NCBI GenBank assembly: GCA_003133645.1
Contig: PKYI01000200.1
Location: forward strand, 1 to 64,000
Direction: 5' to 3'
Length of the DNA: 64,000 nucleotides
From: Acidobacteriota bacterium
GTDB lineage: Bacteria; Acidobacteriota; Thermoanaerobaculia; Thermoanaerobaculales; Thermoanaerobaculaceae
Shown here: piece after piece, positions 32,917 to 40,706 of the stretch
How positions within the stretch are numbered: the first letter of the stretch is position 1
Layout of the letters: each line of letters starts with the position of its first letter
Position numbers and translations under genes: made by a program
Notes under the pieces: model-generated
Databases searched by the model: none
Told to the model about the DNA's origin: nothing
The model's input: only the letters and a program-made list of their open reading frames with translations

Positions 32917-34395
32917 TCAGGCCGTCACCGACGCGGCCGGCAGCGTCACCAGGAAGCATGTCCCCCGCCCCGGCGTGCTCCGGACCTCGACCCGTCCACC
33001 GTGCTGCTCCGCCGCCGCCTTGACGATCGCGAGTCCGAGACCGGTCCCCTCGCTGCTGTGGCTGCGGGCGTTGGGGGACCGGTAGAACTCTTCGAAAACG
33101 CGCCCGAGGTCCGCCGCCGGGATGCCGATCCCGGTGTCTTCCACCCCGAGCTCGATCGCCCCGCCGCGCCGCTCGAGGCGAACTTCCACCTTTCCCCCGC
33201 GCGGCGTATAGCGGATCGCGTTGCCGACCAGGTTGCCGGCCAGCTCGCGTAGGGCGGCGCCGTCGCCGACGATCTTGGCGATCTCACCGGTGATGCGGAC
33301 GTTCAGCGTCAACCCGGCGCGATCGGCGGCCGGGCGTGCATCCTCGGCCACCTCGCATACCACCGCTGCCAGGTCAACCGGCGCCAGCTCGACCGCCAGC
33401 CTTCCCTCGCGTGCACGCGAGAGCGTCAACAGGTCGGCGGTCACCTGCGCAAGGTCGCCGGTCCGCGCCTCGATCCGCTGGATCAGCTCGACGGCCGGCG
33501 GGGGAAGCTCGCCCGCCACGCCGGCGAGCAGCGCGCTCATCGTCGTGCGCATGGTCCCCAGGGGGCCGCGCAGCTCGTGCGCAACCTTGCGCAGGTACTG
33601 CGACTTGGAACGCTCCGCCTGGCTCACCCGATCGAGTGCCGCGGCGAGGGTTTCCGCCTTGCGCGAGACCTCGAGCGAGAGCACGACCACTTCGCCTTCG
33701 CGCCGCCGCAGCCGGTCGGCGATCGTGCTGCCGATGTACGCCGAGAGGTAGAGGGTGGTCGCGAAGACCAGCAACTGCGCCGACACCACGGCCGGATCGC
33801 GAAACGCCGCCGGGGCCCAGGCGCCGCCCAGCGGCCAGTGGCGGACGAGGCCGAGGCCTTCGGAGGTCGCCACCACGGCGATCAGCGCCACGCTCCAGCT
33901 CGCGTGCACGAACGTCGCCTGGCGCGAGAACAGGATCGCGGCGATGATCACGTGAAAGATGAAGAAGTAGAGGAACGGGTTCTCGACCCCCCCGGAGAAG
34001 TGAAGCAGCACCGCCAGCAGCATCAGGTCGATCGCGACCTGGAGGTTCGCGAAGAGAACAGCCGGTCCGGCCGACCCGACATCGCCCGCCCCGCCCGGTG
34101 ACCCCGGTAGCAGGAAGCGGACGAGCGGCCGGGTCCACGACCATTCGCGGCGCACCTCGCCGGCGTGCAGCCTCCGCAGCCAGAGCCAGTAGAGCCCGTT
34201 GCTGAGCGCCAGCGCGGCGAACGTCAGGTACAGACGCCACAGCGGGAGGTGGACCGGGAAGACCCTGCGGGCCACCTCCACGAAGAGCACGACGCCGGCC
34301 ACGGCGAGCCAACGAAGGCGGATCAGCCACCCCAGCCGCTCGCCCAGCTCGGCGGAAACCGGCAGCGAGCTCGAGATCGATGCGGCCACGTCCAT
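32917..34395 (-). CDS. Membrane-bound sensor histidine kinase at the end of the hydrogenase operon
   Basis: A 492-aa kinase. The N-terminal half has about six hydrophobic helices (for example 'LAVAGVVLFVEVARRVF', 'LFANLQVAIDLMLLAVLLHF', 'FHVIIAAILFSRQATFVHAS') and no large periplasmic domain. Then comes a coiled linker, HisKA with 'KVAHELRGPLGTM', and HATPase with 'NLVGNAIRYTPRGG', 'GVEDTGIGIPAADL' and 'EGTGLGLAIVKAAAEQHGG'. It probably senses a membrane-linked signal such as quinone redox state. It lies 48 nt after a REC gene that overlaps a hydrogenase subunit gene, so it is likely part of that operon. Confidence 0.9.
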   Translation of the reverse strand: MDVAASISSSLPVSAELGERLGWLIRLRWLAVAGVVLFVEVARRVFPVHLPLWRLYLTFAALALSNGLYWLWLRRLHAGEVRREWSWTRPLVRFLLPGSPGGAGDVGSAGPAVLFANLQVAIDLMLLAVLLHFSGGVENPFLYFFIFHVIIAAILFSRQATFVHASWSVALIAVVATSEGLGLVRHWPLGGAWAPAAFRDPAVVSAQLLVFATTLYLSAYIGSTIADRLRRREGEVVVLSLEVSRKAETLAAALDRVSQAERSKSQYLRKVAHELRGPLGTMRTTMSALLAGVAGELPPPAVELIQRIEARTGDLAQVTADLLTLSRAREGRLAVELAPVDLAAVVCEVAEDARPAADRAGLTLNVRITGEIAKIVGDGAALRELAGNLVGNAIRYTPRGGKVEVRLERRGGAIELGVEDTGIGIPAADLGRVFEEFYRSPNARSHSSEGTGLGLAIVKAAAEQHGGRVEVRSTPGRGTCFLVTLPAASVTA

Positions 34396-34443
34396 CCGCC
34401 GCTACCCTCCCACGGTGGGTCCCCGGTCGGTCCTCGGCCGTCC

Positions 34444-34872
34444 TCAGCCCTTGTGAACCAGTTCGAGCACCCTGGCGACGACGCGCAACAGCTCGACCGG
34501 GGCCACCGGCTTGTCCAAGAACTCCTGGATCGGCAGGTACTCACCGGCACGATAGCTGCCGTCGCCGCTCTCAGGGTAGAAGCGGAGATCGGTCTTCGAG
34601 TGGATCGCCGAGACGATGACGATCGGCACCTCCCGGAAGTACGAACCGGGCTTTTGCCTCAAGTTCCAGACGAAGTGAAACCCCTCGGTGGCGTCCGGCA
34701 TCATCACGTCGAGCAGGATGAGGTCCGGCCTCTCGACCTCCACCGTGGCGATCCCCTCGGCGGGGCCGGCCGCGTCCACGACCCGATAGCCCTCCTTCTG
34801 CAGCACCAGACGCATCACGGCGACCAAGTCGCGGTCGTCGTCGACGATCAGGATCTTGGCCTTTTCGCTCAT
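34444..34872 (-). CDS. Single-domain response regulator (REC) coupled to the hydrogenase operon
   Basis: A 142-aa stand-alone receiver with 'ILIVDDDRDLVAVM', the phospho-acceptor Asp in 'LILLDVMMPDATEGF', 'VIVSAI' and the Lys in 'FLDKPVAPVELL'. It lacks an output domain, so it would act by protein contact or phosphotransfer. There is an insertion between strands 4 and 5 ('HSKTDLRFYPESGDGSYR'). Its ATG overlaps the stop of the hydrogenase small subunit (ATGA), and the kinase follows, so all three are likely made together. Confidence 0.88.
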   Translation of the reverse strand: MSEKAKILIVDDDRDLVAVMRLVLQKEGYRVVDAAGPAEGIATVEVERPDLILLDVMMPDATEGFHFVWNLRQKPGSYFREVPIVIVSAIHSKTDLRFYPESGDGSYRAGEYLPIQEFLDKPVAPVELLRVVARVLELVHKG

Positions 34873-35381
34873 CCGTGCGCCTCTTTCTGCAGTATCCCAC
34901 CCTCCGCAAGCTGGTCAAGCGACTCCTGCGTGAGGTGCTCCTCGGCCACTTGCTTCGGCACCAGGCCGAGCGCCAGCGCCACCCCATAAAGGATCGCCTC
35001 GGGTCGGGGCGGGCAGCCGGGCACGTAGAAGTCGACCGGGATCACCTTGTCGGCGCCGCCGAGGACGTTGTACGAGTCGAACCACGCGCCCCCGCCGCAG
35101 GCGCATGAGCCGATCGCGAACACCAGGCGCGGCTTCGGCACCGCCTCGAGCAGCCGCCTGAGCGCCGGCGCCACCTGACGGGTGACCGGCCCGCTTACAA
35201 CGACCGCGTCGGCGTGGCGCGGCGAGCCGACGAGCTTGATGCCGAAGCGCTCCGCGTCGTAGTAGGGGGTGAGGACGTTGATCACCTCGATATCGCAGCC
35301 GTTGCAGGCACCGGCGTTGGCGTGGTAGACCCAGAGGGCCTTGCCGAACGCCTTCTTGCACGCCTTCTCGAGAAACGCCAT
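34869..35381 (-). CDS. hycG: Group 4 hydrogenase small subunit (NuoB/HycG-like)
   Basis: A 170-aa electron-transfer subunit next to the [NiFe] site. Cluster ligands are in 'NAGACNGCDIEVIN', 'GSCACGGGAWFDSYNV' and 'FYVPGCPPRPEAILYG', the proximal [4Fe-4S] pattern shared with NuoB. 'NAGACNGCDIE' is closer to HycG/HyfI than to complex I NuoB ('GTACCAIE' in this window's own nuoB). It is the last core hydrogenase gene in the operon, 2 nt after hyfF and overlapping the REC gene. Confidence 0.92.
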   Translation of the reverse strand: MAFLEKACKKAFGKALWVYHANAGACNGCDIEVINVLTPYYDAERFGIKLVGSPRHADAVVVSGPVTRQVAPALRRLLEAVPKPRLVFAIGSCACGGGAWFDSYNVLGGADKVIPVDFYVPGCPPRPEAILYGVALALGLVPKQVAEEHLTQESLDQLAEGGILQKEAHG

Positions 35382-35383
35382 CC

Positions 35384-36898
35384 TCACCTCCCCAGCGTGG
35401 CCAGCACGTTCGCGGCACGATCGAGCAACGGGAACGTCAGCCGCGGAAACACCCCGAGAACCACGCATGCAACGGCCAGCACCACCATCGGCCCCCACAT
35501 CGTCGCCGGGACCTCGCGGGCCGCGACCGCGGTCGCGGGAGCGTGCCCCCAGAACACCGTCCGCGCCACCCGCAGCAGCACCACCATGGTCAGGAGGCCC
35601 GCGGCGATCGCGATCGCCAACGCCCACCACATTCCGGCCTGCGCCAGAGCAAGGTAGATTGTGAGCTTGCTCAGGAACCCGTTGAACGGCGGCAGCCCGG
35701 CGATCGCGAGCGTCCCGATCACGAAGCACGCGCTGGTGATCGGCATCCGGTCGCGCATCCCGGACAGCTCGCTGATCCGCCGTGTGCCGGTGGCGTAGGT
35801 CAACGCGCCGACGCACATGAACAGCAGCGCCTTGATCAGCGCGTGGTTGAGCAGGTGGAACAACCCGCCATAGCAGCCCAGGTAGGTACCCAGCCCGATG
35901 CCGACCACGACGTAGCCGATCTGGCTGACCGAGGAGTAGGCGAGCAGCCGCTTGAGGTCGTCCTGCGCCAGCGCCATGACGATACCCAGCACCATCGTGA
36001 ACACCCCGAGCGCCACCACGAACACCGCGAGCGTCGGCCAGCGCGGGTAGAAGATGCTCACCGTCCGCGCCAGCGCGTACACCGCCATCTTGATCATCAC
36101 GGCTGACAGCAGCACCGATATCGGCGTCGGCGCCTCGGCGTGCGCGTCTGGCAGCCAGGGGTGGAACGGCGCGATCCCCGCCTTGGTTCCGAAGCCCACG
36201 ACCAGGAAAGCTACCGCGATCAGCGCGGTCGCGGGCGGGATCAGGTGCGCGACGCCACGCACCTCGCTGATCAGCAATGCCTGGCCGCCGGTGAGCCGGT
36301 TGGTCGCCGCCGCCGCCGCGTAGGTAAGGACGCACCCGAAGAGCGCGAAGGTGATGCCGATCGTGAGGATCATGAGGTACTTGTAGCCGGCCTCGAGCGC
36401 CCGCTTGTCCCAGTGGAAGGCGACCAGGAGGCCCGAGGTCAGCGTGGTCGCTTCGACCGCGACGTACAGCATCACGATGTTGTTGGTGACGCACCCCCAC
36501 ACCATCGTCGCGATGAACCAGAGGAAGAGCCCGTAGAAGGTGGGCAGGCGCTGCGCGGCCGCCGCGCCGACCCGCGTCAGCAGGCCCGGCTGCTTGACGT
36601 AGCGCACCGAGTAAAGTGCCGTCAGCGTGCCGACGATGCCGATGGTCAGAACCAGCAGGACCGAGAGCCCGTCGACGCGCAGCTCGTTGCCCCAGCCCGT
36701 GAGCACCGCACCGTCCACAACGCGCCGCGCCATCTCGAGGCCCAACAGCGTCACGATCAGCGGCGCCGCGACGGCCAGGAATTGCGTAAGCCGGGCACCG
36801 AGCCACCGGCCGAAGAAGGCCAGCACGCCGGCGGCGAACGGCACCAGGAACGCCCACGCCGGCATGCTCGAAGCCATGGTTGCCACCTGCTCGCTCAT
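35384..36898 (-). CDS. hyfF: Antiporter-like membrane subunit (HyfF type)
   Basis: A 504-aa protein with about 13-14 transmembrane helices of the MrpD/NuoN/NuoM family. Key features: 'VAVEATTLTSGLLVAF' (Glu in TM5), 'APFHPWLPDAHAEAPTPISVLLSAVMIKMAVYA' (the lysine-bearing broken helix) and 'DDLKRLLAYSSVSQIGYVVVG'. One of three such subunits in this operon; together they should translocate protons or sodium. It lies between the HyfE-like and small-subunit genes, the same order as hyfE-hyfF in E. coli hyf. Confidence 0.92.
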   Translation of the reverse strand: MSEQVATMASSMPAWAFLVPFAAGVLAFFGRWLGARLTQFLAVAAPLIVTLLGLEMARRVVDGAVLTGWGNELRVDGLSVLLVLTIGIVGTLTALYSVRYVKQPGLLTRVGAAAAQRLPTFYGLFLWFIATMVWGCVTNNIVMLYVAVEATTLTSGLLVAFHWDKRALEAGYKYLMILTIGITFALFGCVLTYAAAAATNRLTGGQALLISEVRGVAHLIPPATALIAVAFLVVGFGTKAGIAPFHPWLPDAHAEAPTPISVLLSAVMIKMAVYALARTVSIFYPRWPTLAVFVVALGVFTMVLGIVMALAQDDLKRLLAYSSVSQIGYVVVGIGLGTYLGCYGGLFHLLNHALIKALLFMCVGALTYATGTRRISELSGMRDRMPITSACFVIGTLAIAGLPPFNGFLSKLTIYLALAQAGMWWALAIAIAAGLLTMVVLLRVARTVFWGHAPATAVAAREVPATMWGPMVVLAVACVVLGVFPRLTFPLLDRAANVLATLGR

Positions 36899-36950
36899 GT
36901 TGCGCTCCCCGCTCCTTCCAGTTCCGTCCTTCGCCCTCGCCCAACACGCC

Positions 36951-37625
36951 CTAGCGCTGCAGCTCGCGCAGAGCGAACGTGTCGGTAGTGCCGAACTCCT
37001 TGCGCACCCCGGCGATCACGTACAGCAACAGGAAGACCGTGACGACGACCTCGGTGGCGACGCCAAACAATGTGGTCTCGGGCAGCTCGGGCGCAAGGCT
37101 CACCAGGCTCAGGTGCACACCGTTTTCAAGCAGGCACAGGCCGATCACCGTCTTGGTCGCGTCGCGGCGCGTCAGCACGCAGTAGAGGCCGAGCACGAAC
37201 ACCGTCGAGGCCACCGCCAGGTTGGTGCGGAACACCCCTTCCTGTGCGAGCGTCGTCGGGGCGAACAGCGCAACGTGACCATGAGTAAAGCGGTAGAAGC
37301 CGGTCATCAGCAGCGCCGCCACCACCACCGAGGGGCCAAAGCCGATCAGCGGCTTGATCTCGCGGTCCTCGCCATGGCCGATGAAGCGGAACAGGAACCA
37401 CGGCGTCAGCACCGCCTTGGTGATCAGCGCCACGGCCGCCCACCAGTAGAGCGACGGGTTGACCGCCGCGAAGCTGGCGAGCAGGCCGACGATCAGTAGC
37501 GCCTGCGCCGAGTACGCCATCGCCGCGAAGCGCAGGCGTCGCACCTCGACCGCGACGACCGAGGTGATCACCACCACCATCGAGAGCGTCTGGATCAGCC
37601 CGCCGTTGAGCCCCGCGGTGCTCAC
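36951..37625 (-). CDS. hyfE: HyfE-like membrane subunit
   Basis: A 224-aa protein with about seven helices. It ends in a NuoK/MrpC-like part ('VFVLGLYCVLTRRDATKTVIGLCLLENGVHLSLVSL'), including the Glu in 'LLENG' that matches the buried Glu of NuoK. The N-terminal half adds helices as in HyfE. The start GTG 37625 overlaps the stop of the HycF-like gene (GTGA). A 52-nt gap precedes hyfF. Confidence 0.87.
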   Translation of the reverse strand: MSTAGLNGGLIQTLSMVVVITSVVAVEVRRLRFAAMAYSAQALLIVGLLASFAAVNPSLYWWAAVALITKAVLTPWFLFRFIGHGEDREIKPLIGFGPSVVVAALLMTGFYRFTHGHVALFAPTTLAQEGVFRTNLAVASTVFVLGLYCVLTRRDATKTVIGLCLLENGVHLSLVSLAPELPETTLFGVATEVVVTVFLLLYVIAGVRKEFGTTDTFALRELQR

Positions 37626-38071
37626 GATCTGCCTCCGTCACTGGTACGAAAACCCGTCCTGTCCATGCGGTCGAGCGGCGTCGGCGGCGTGTAGCAGCGG
37701 CCGCACCGCTGGCACGGACCCATGAACACCTCGAGCCGCATCACCATGTCGTCGCCGCGGTCGGTCGCGGTCTCGAACTGCTGGCTCATGGTGATCGCCT
37801 GCTCCGGACACACCTCCTCGCAGCGGCCGCAGTAGGTGCACCGCCGCCACTGGAACTCGAGCACGCGGAGGAGTTGGCCGGCGTCGCGTACCTGGATGAC
37901 GCCGGCCGGACAGACGTTGGCACAGCCGCCGCAGCCGAAGCAGCGGTCAGGATCCAGCGTGATCTTGCCGCGGAAGCCCGGAGCAGGATCGTGGGGCGCG
38001 AACGGATACGGCAGCGTCACTCGCCCCGCCCTGAAGCAGATCAGCGCCTCGCGCAGCTTGGCTGTCAGCAC
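37622..38071 (-). CDS. hycF: Polyferredoxin subunit (HycF/HyfH/NuoI-like)
   Basis: A 149-aa iron-sulphur subunit. Two [4Fe-4S] motifs, 'CFGCGGCANVCPAG' and 'CTYCGRCEEVCPEQ', would relay electrons to the small subunit. A third cysteine group 'CQRCGRC' near the C terminus is extra and may hold a metal or another cluster, as in HycF/HyfH relatives. It lies between the hycD-like and hyfE-like genes. Confidence 0.92.
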   Translation of the reverse strand: MLTAKLREALICFRAGRVTLPYPFAPHDPAPGFRGKITLDPDRCFGCGGCANVCPAGVIQVRDAGQLLRVLEFQWRRCTYCGRCEEVCPEQAITMSQQFETATDRGDDMVMRLEVFMGPCQRCGRCYTPPTPLDRMDRTGFRTSDGGRS

Positions 38072-38081
38072 GGATCGCCTC

Positions 38082-38999
38082 CTACATCCCGATCACGGCG
38101 AAGGCGAGGCCCGCGAGCGCAGAGAGCGCCACCCTCATGTAGTAGCCCATCGCCTGCTCGATCCGCAACCGAGGGTTGACCGCGTCGATCACCCCCACTA
38201 GGACGAGCACGAGCAGCGCCTTGACCAGCGTCAGCACGACGTCGAGCGGCACGATGCCGAGGTGCGGCCACGGCACGAACACCTGCACAAGCAGCAGCGC
38301 GAAGATCAACTGCTTGGCCCACAGCGCCCAGCGGAAGAGGGCCAGCCGCGGGCCGCTCTGCTCGATCAGCGGGCCGCCCATGATCTCCTGGTCCGCCTCG
38401 GGGATGTCGAACGGCAGCTTGCCGGCCTGCGCCTGCAGCGCGAGGAACAGGGCGACGGCGGCGATCGCCATGCTGATGGTCGGGCCGTGCTCGGCGTTCC
38501 AGGCGAGGATACCGCCGACCGAAAGCGTCCCCGCTTTGACCGCGCCGACCACCAGCGCCACCGCCAGAACCGGCTCGACCGAGAGCAGCATCATCATCTC
38601 GCGCGAGCCGCCGACCGCCGCGTACGGACTGCCGCTCGCGAAGGCGGTGAGAATCAGAGCCACCGCGCTGGTCGTCGCCACGTAAATCAGCACGATGAGG
38701 TCCCCGGCGAACCCCAACGGCGGCGCGGCGCCGAGCGGCACCAGCGTCGCCAGCAGCAGCACCGAGCCCAGCGAGAGGGCCGGGGCGAGCGCGTACGGCA
38801 GACCGCCGGTGGTGCGCAGGTCCTCCTTGCCGAGGAGCTTGAGCAGGTCGAGGTAGGGCTGGGTGAGCGGCGGCCCCTGACGCGAGTGGACGATCGCCTT
38901 GAGCTTGCGCATCACTCCCTCGGCCAGCGGCGAAAGCAGCAGCGCCACCGCCACGTTGAGCAGGGCGAGTGCGAGCGCGAGCAGCGGTGCGGTCGTCAT
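38082..38999 (-). CDS. hycD: Membrane anchor subunit HycD/HyfC (NuoH-like)
   Basis: A 305-aa, eight-helix membrane protein. Motifs are 'VHSRQGPPLTQPYLDLLKLLGKEDL' (the RxGPxxxQPxxDxxKL loop) and 'LPFDIPEADQEIMGGPLIEQSGPRLALF', both characteristic of the subunit that links the catalytic arm to the antiporter units. ATG 38999 overlaps the large-subunit stop (ATGA). The ORF-track entry starting at 40349 is mostly antisense-like shadow over the large subunit. Confidence 0.93.
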   Translation of the reverse strand: MTTAPLLALALALLNVAVALLLSPLAEGVMRKLKAIVHSRQGPPLTQPYLDLLKLLGKEDLRTTGGLPYALAPALSLGSVLLLATLVPLGAAPPLGFAGDLIVLIYVATTSAVALILTAFASGSPYAAVGGSREMMMLLSVEPVLAVALVVGAVKAGTLSVGGILAWNAEHGPTISMAIAAVALFLALQAQAGKLPFDIPEADQEIMGGPLIEQSGPRLALFRWALWAKQLIFALLLVQVFVPWPHLGIVPLDVVLTLVKALLVLVLVGVIDAVNPRLRIEQAMGYYMRVALSALAGLAFAVIGM

Positions 39000-40696
39000 C
39001 GCCGTCCTCCCCGGCGCGTCAGGTCGCGCGACATCGCGAGAAGCTCCTTGTGTGAGTAGACCCGGCGCGTCCGCGTCCGCACGTCGATCGCCTCGACCCG
39101 CTCGGTGCAGGAGAAGCACGGGTCGAGGCTGCCGAGCGTGATCGGAAAGTCGGCGATCGCGGCGTGATCGATCATTGCCGGCATCGCCTGCAGGTTCGGG
39201 TAGGTCGGCGCGCGCACCCGCCAGCGGTAGGGGCGATTGTCCCCGCCGGTCATGACGAAATGCACGGCCTCGCCGCGCGGCGCCTCGACCACCGAGATGC
39301 CGATCCGGTCGCGCGGAATCTCGTCCACGACCTCCACCAGCACCTCGCCGTCGGGGAGCCTGGCCAGGCCCTCGCGCACCTGCCGGATCGAGTCGAGCAG
39401 CTCCTCGACGCGGACCAACAGGCGCGACCAGGTGTCGCCCGCCTGTTGCGTGCACAGGCGCGGCGGCACCTCGTCGTAGGCGGCATACGGGTGATCGAGG
39501 CGCGCGTCGATCGGCACGCCGGAGGCACGCGCCGGCGGCCCAACCACGCATACCTGTCGCGCCCACTCGCCCGTCAACACCCCGACGTTCTTCGTCCGCG
39601 CAAGCAGTGTGGTGTCGCCGACAATCGCGTCGCGGACCGCGACCGACTCGCGCTCGACCTCGTCGACCACCTTGAGAACCTTCGGGACCACGGCGGCCGG
39701 CAGGTCCCGGCGCAGTCCGCCGATGGTGTTCATGCCGTAGGTCTTGCGGTTGCCGCTGATCTCCTCCGCGAGCCACATCACCGGCTCGCGCATGCGCCAC
39801 GTCTGCATCAGCACGGTGTCGAAGCCGAGGATGTGGCCGGCGATCCCGAGCCATAGCAGGTGCGAGTGGACCCGCTCGAGCTCGAGCATGATCGAGCGGA
39901 TGTAGCGGGCGCGCCGCGGGACCTCGATGCCGGCGGCCTTCTCCACCGCCTGGCAGTACGCGGTCGAGTGGATGAACCCGCAGATGCCGCAGATACGCTC
40001 GGCAAGGTAAGGGATCTCGTTGTAGGTGAGCACGCTTTCGCCGAGCTTCTCGATACCGCGGTGGTTGTAGAAGCCGCGATAGTCGCAGCCAACAACCGTC
40101 TCGCCCTCGACGAACAGCCGCCAGTACGATGGCTCCTCGAGTACCGGGAAGAACGGACCGATAGGCAGCACGCTGGCGCCCTCTGGCGGCTGCTTCGGGA
40201 CCGGCGCCACGCCCCCGGCCGCGGGCGGGCGGTAGTCGTAGGGGAAGTCGCGTCGCAGCGGGAAGAGGCCTTCCGGCCAGTCGTCGGCGAGCAGCAGGCG
40301 GCGCGGGTCGGGATGGCCGTCCGGCGTGACGCCGACCGCGTCGCGGCACTCCCGCTCCGCCCAGTTGGCACCCGGGACCAGCGACGTAATCGAGTCGACG
40401 TGCGGGTCATCGGGATCCGCCGCGCACTCGAGCACCACGAATAGGTGCTCGGCATCGAGCGAGAAGAGGTAGAGGACGCGATAGTCCGCCGTCAGCGGTC
40501 GGGTGTCGATCCCCACCGTGATCAGGAAGCGCGCCCGCAGCCGCAGCAGCTCCTCGGTCGCGCTACGGAGTTTCTCGGGGGCTACGACGAGGCGTAGCGT
40601 GTCGGGAGGTCCCTGCGACGCGACTCGCAGGCCTGCGCCGATCCTTCCAGCCACCGCCTCGTTCACCTGTGCCGCGACGCCTTGAACGTTCGCCAT
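38996..40696 (-). CDS. hycE: Group 4 [NiFe] hydrogenase large subunit with N-terminal NuoC-like domain (HycE/HyfG)
   Basis: A 566-aa catalytic subunit. Residues about 1-170 are NuoC-like. Both nickel-iron ligand pairs are kept: 'ERICGICGFIHSTAYC' (C236, C239) and 'DPCFSCTER' (C527, C530), so a real [NiFe] site is expected, unlike NuoCD. After 'CTER' a 33-residue basic tail ('VEAIDVRTRTRRVYSHKEL') resembles the peptide removed from HycE; cleavage after Arg533 is predicted. ATG 40696 is chosen because the NuoC-like domain starts there. It is flanked by hyfB- and hycD-like genes. Confidence 0.95.
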   Translation of the reverse strand: MANVQGVAAQVNEAVAGRIGAGLRVASQGPPDTLRLVVAPEKLRSATEELLRLRARFLITVGIDTRPLTADYRVLYLFSLDAEHLFVVLECAADPDDPHVDSITSLVPGANWAERECRDAVGVTPDGHPDPRRLLLADDWPEGLFPLRRDFPYDYRPPAAGGVAPVPKQPPEGASVLPIGPFFPVLEEPSYWRLFVEGETVVGCDYRGFYNHRGIEKLGESVLTYNEIPYLAERICGICGFIHSTAYCQAVEKAAGIEVPRRARYIRSIMLELERVHSHLLWLGIAGHILGFDTVLMQTWRMREPVMWLAEEISGNRKTYGMNTIGGLRRDLPAAVVPKVLKVVDEVERESVAVRDAIVGDTTLLARTKNVGVLTGEWARQVCVVGPPARASGVPIDARLDHPYAAYDEVPPRLCTQQAGDTWSRLLVRVEELLDSIRQVREGLARLPDGEVLVEVVDEIPRDRIGISVVEAPRGEAVHFVMTGGDNRPYRWRVRAPTYPNLQAMPAMIDHAAIADFPITLGSLDPCFSCTERVEAIDVRTRTRRVYSHKELLAMSRDLTRRGGRR

Positions 40697-40706
40697 CGCC
40701 CGCTCC

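Noticed and set aside
38996-40696. Plain complex I NuoCD
   Set aside because: Both [NiFe] CxxC pairs are present and a HycE-like tail and protease gene accompany it.
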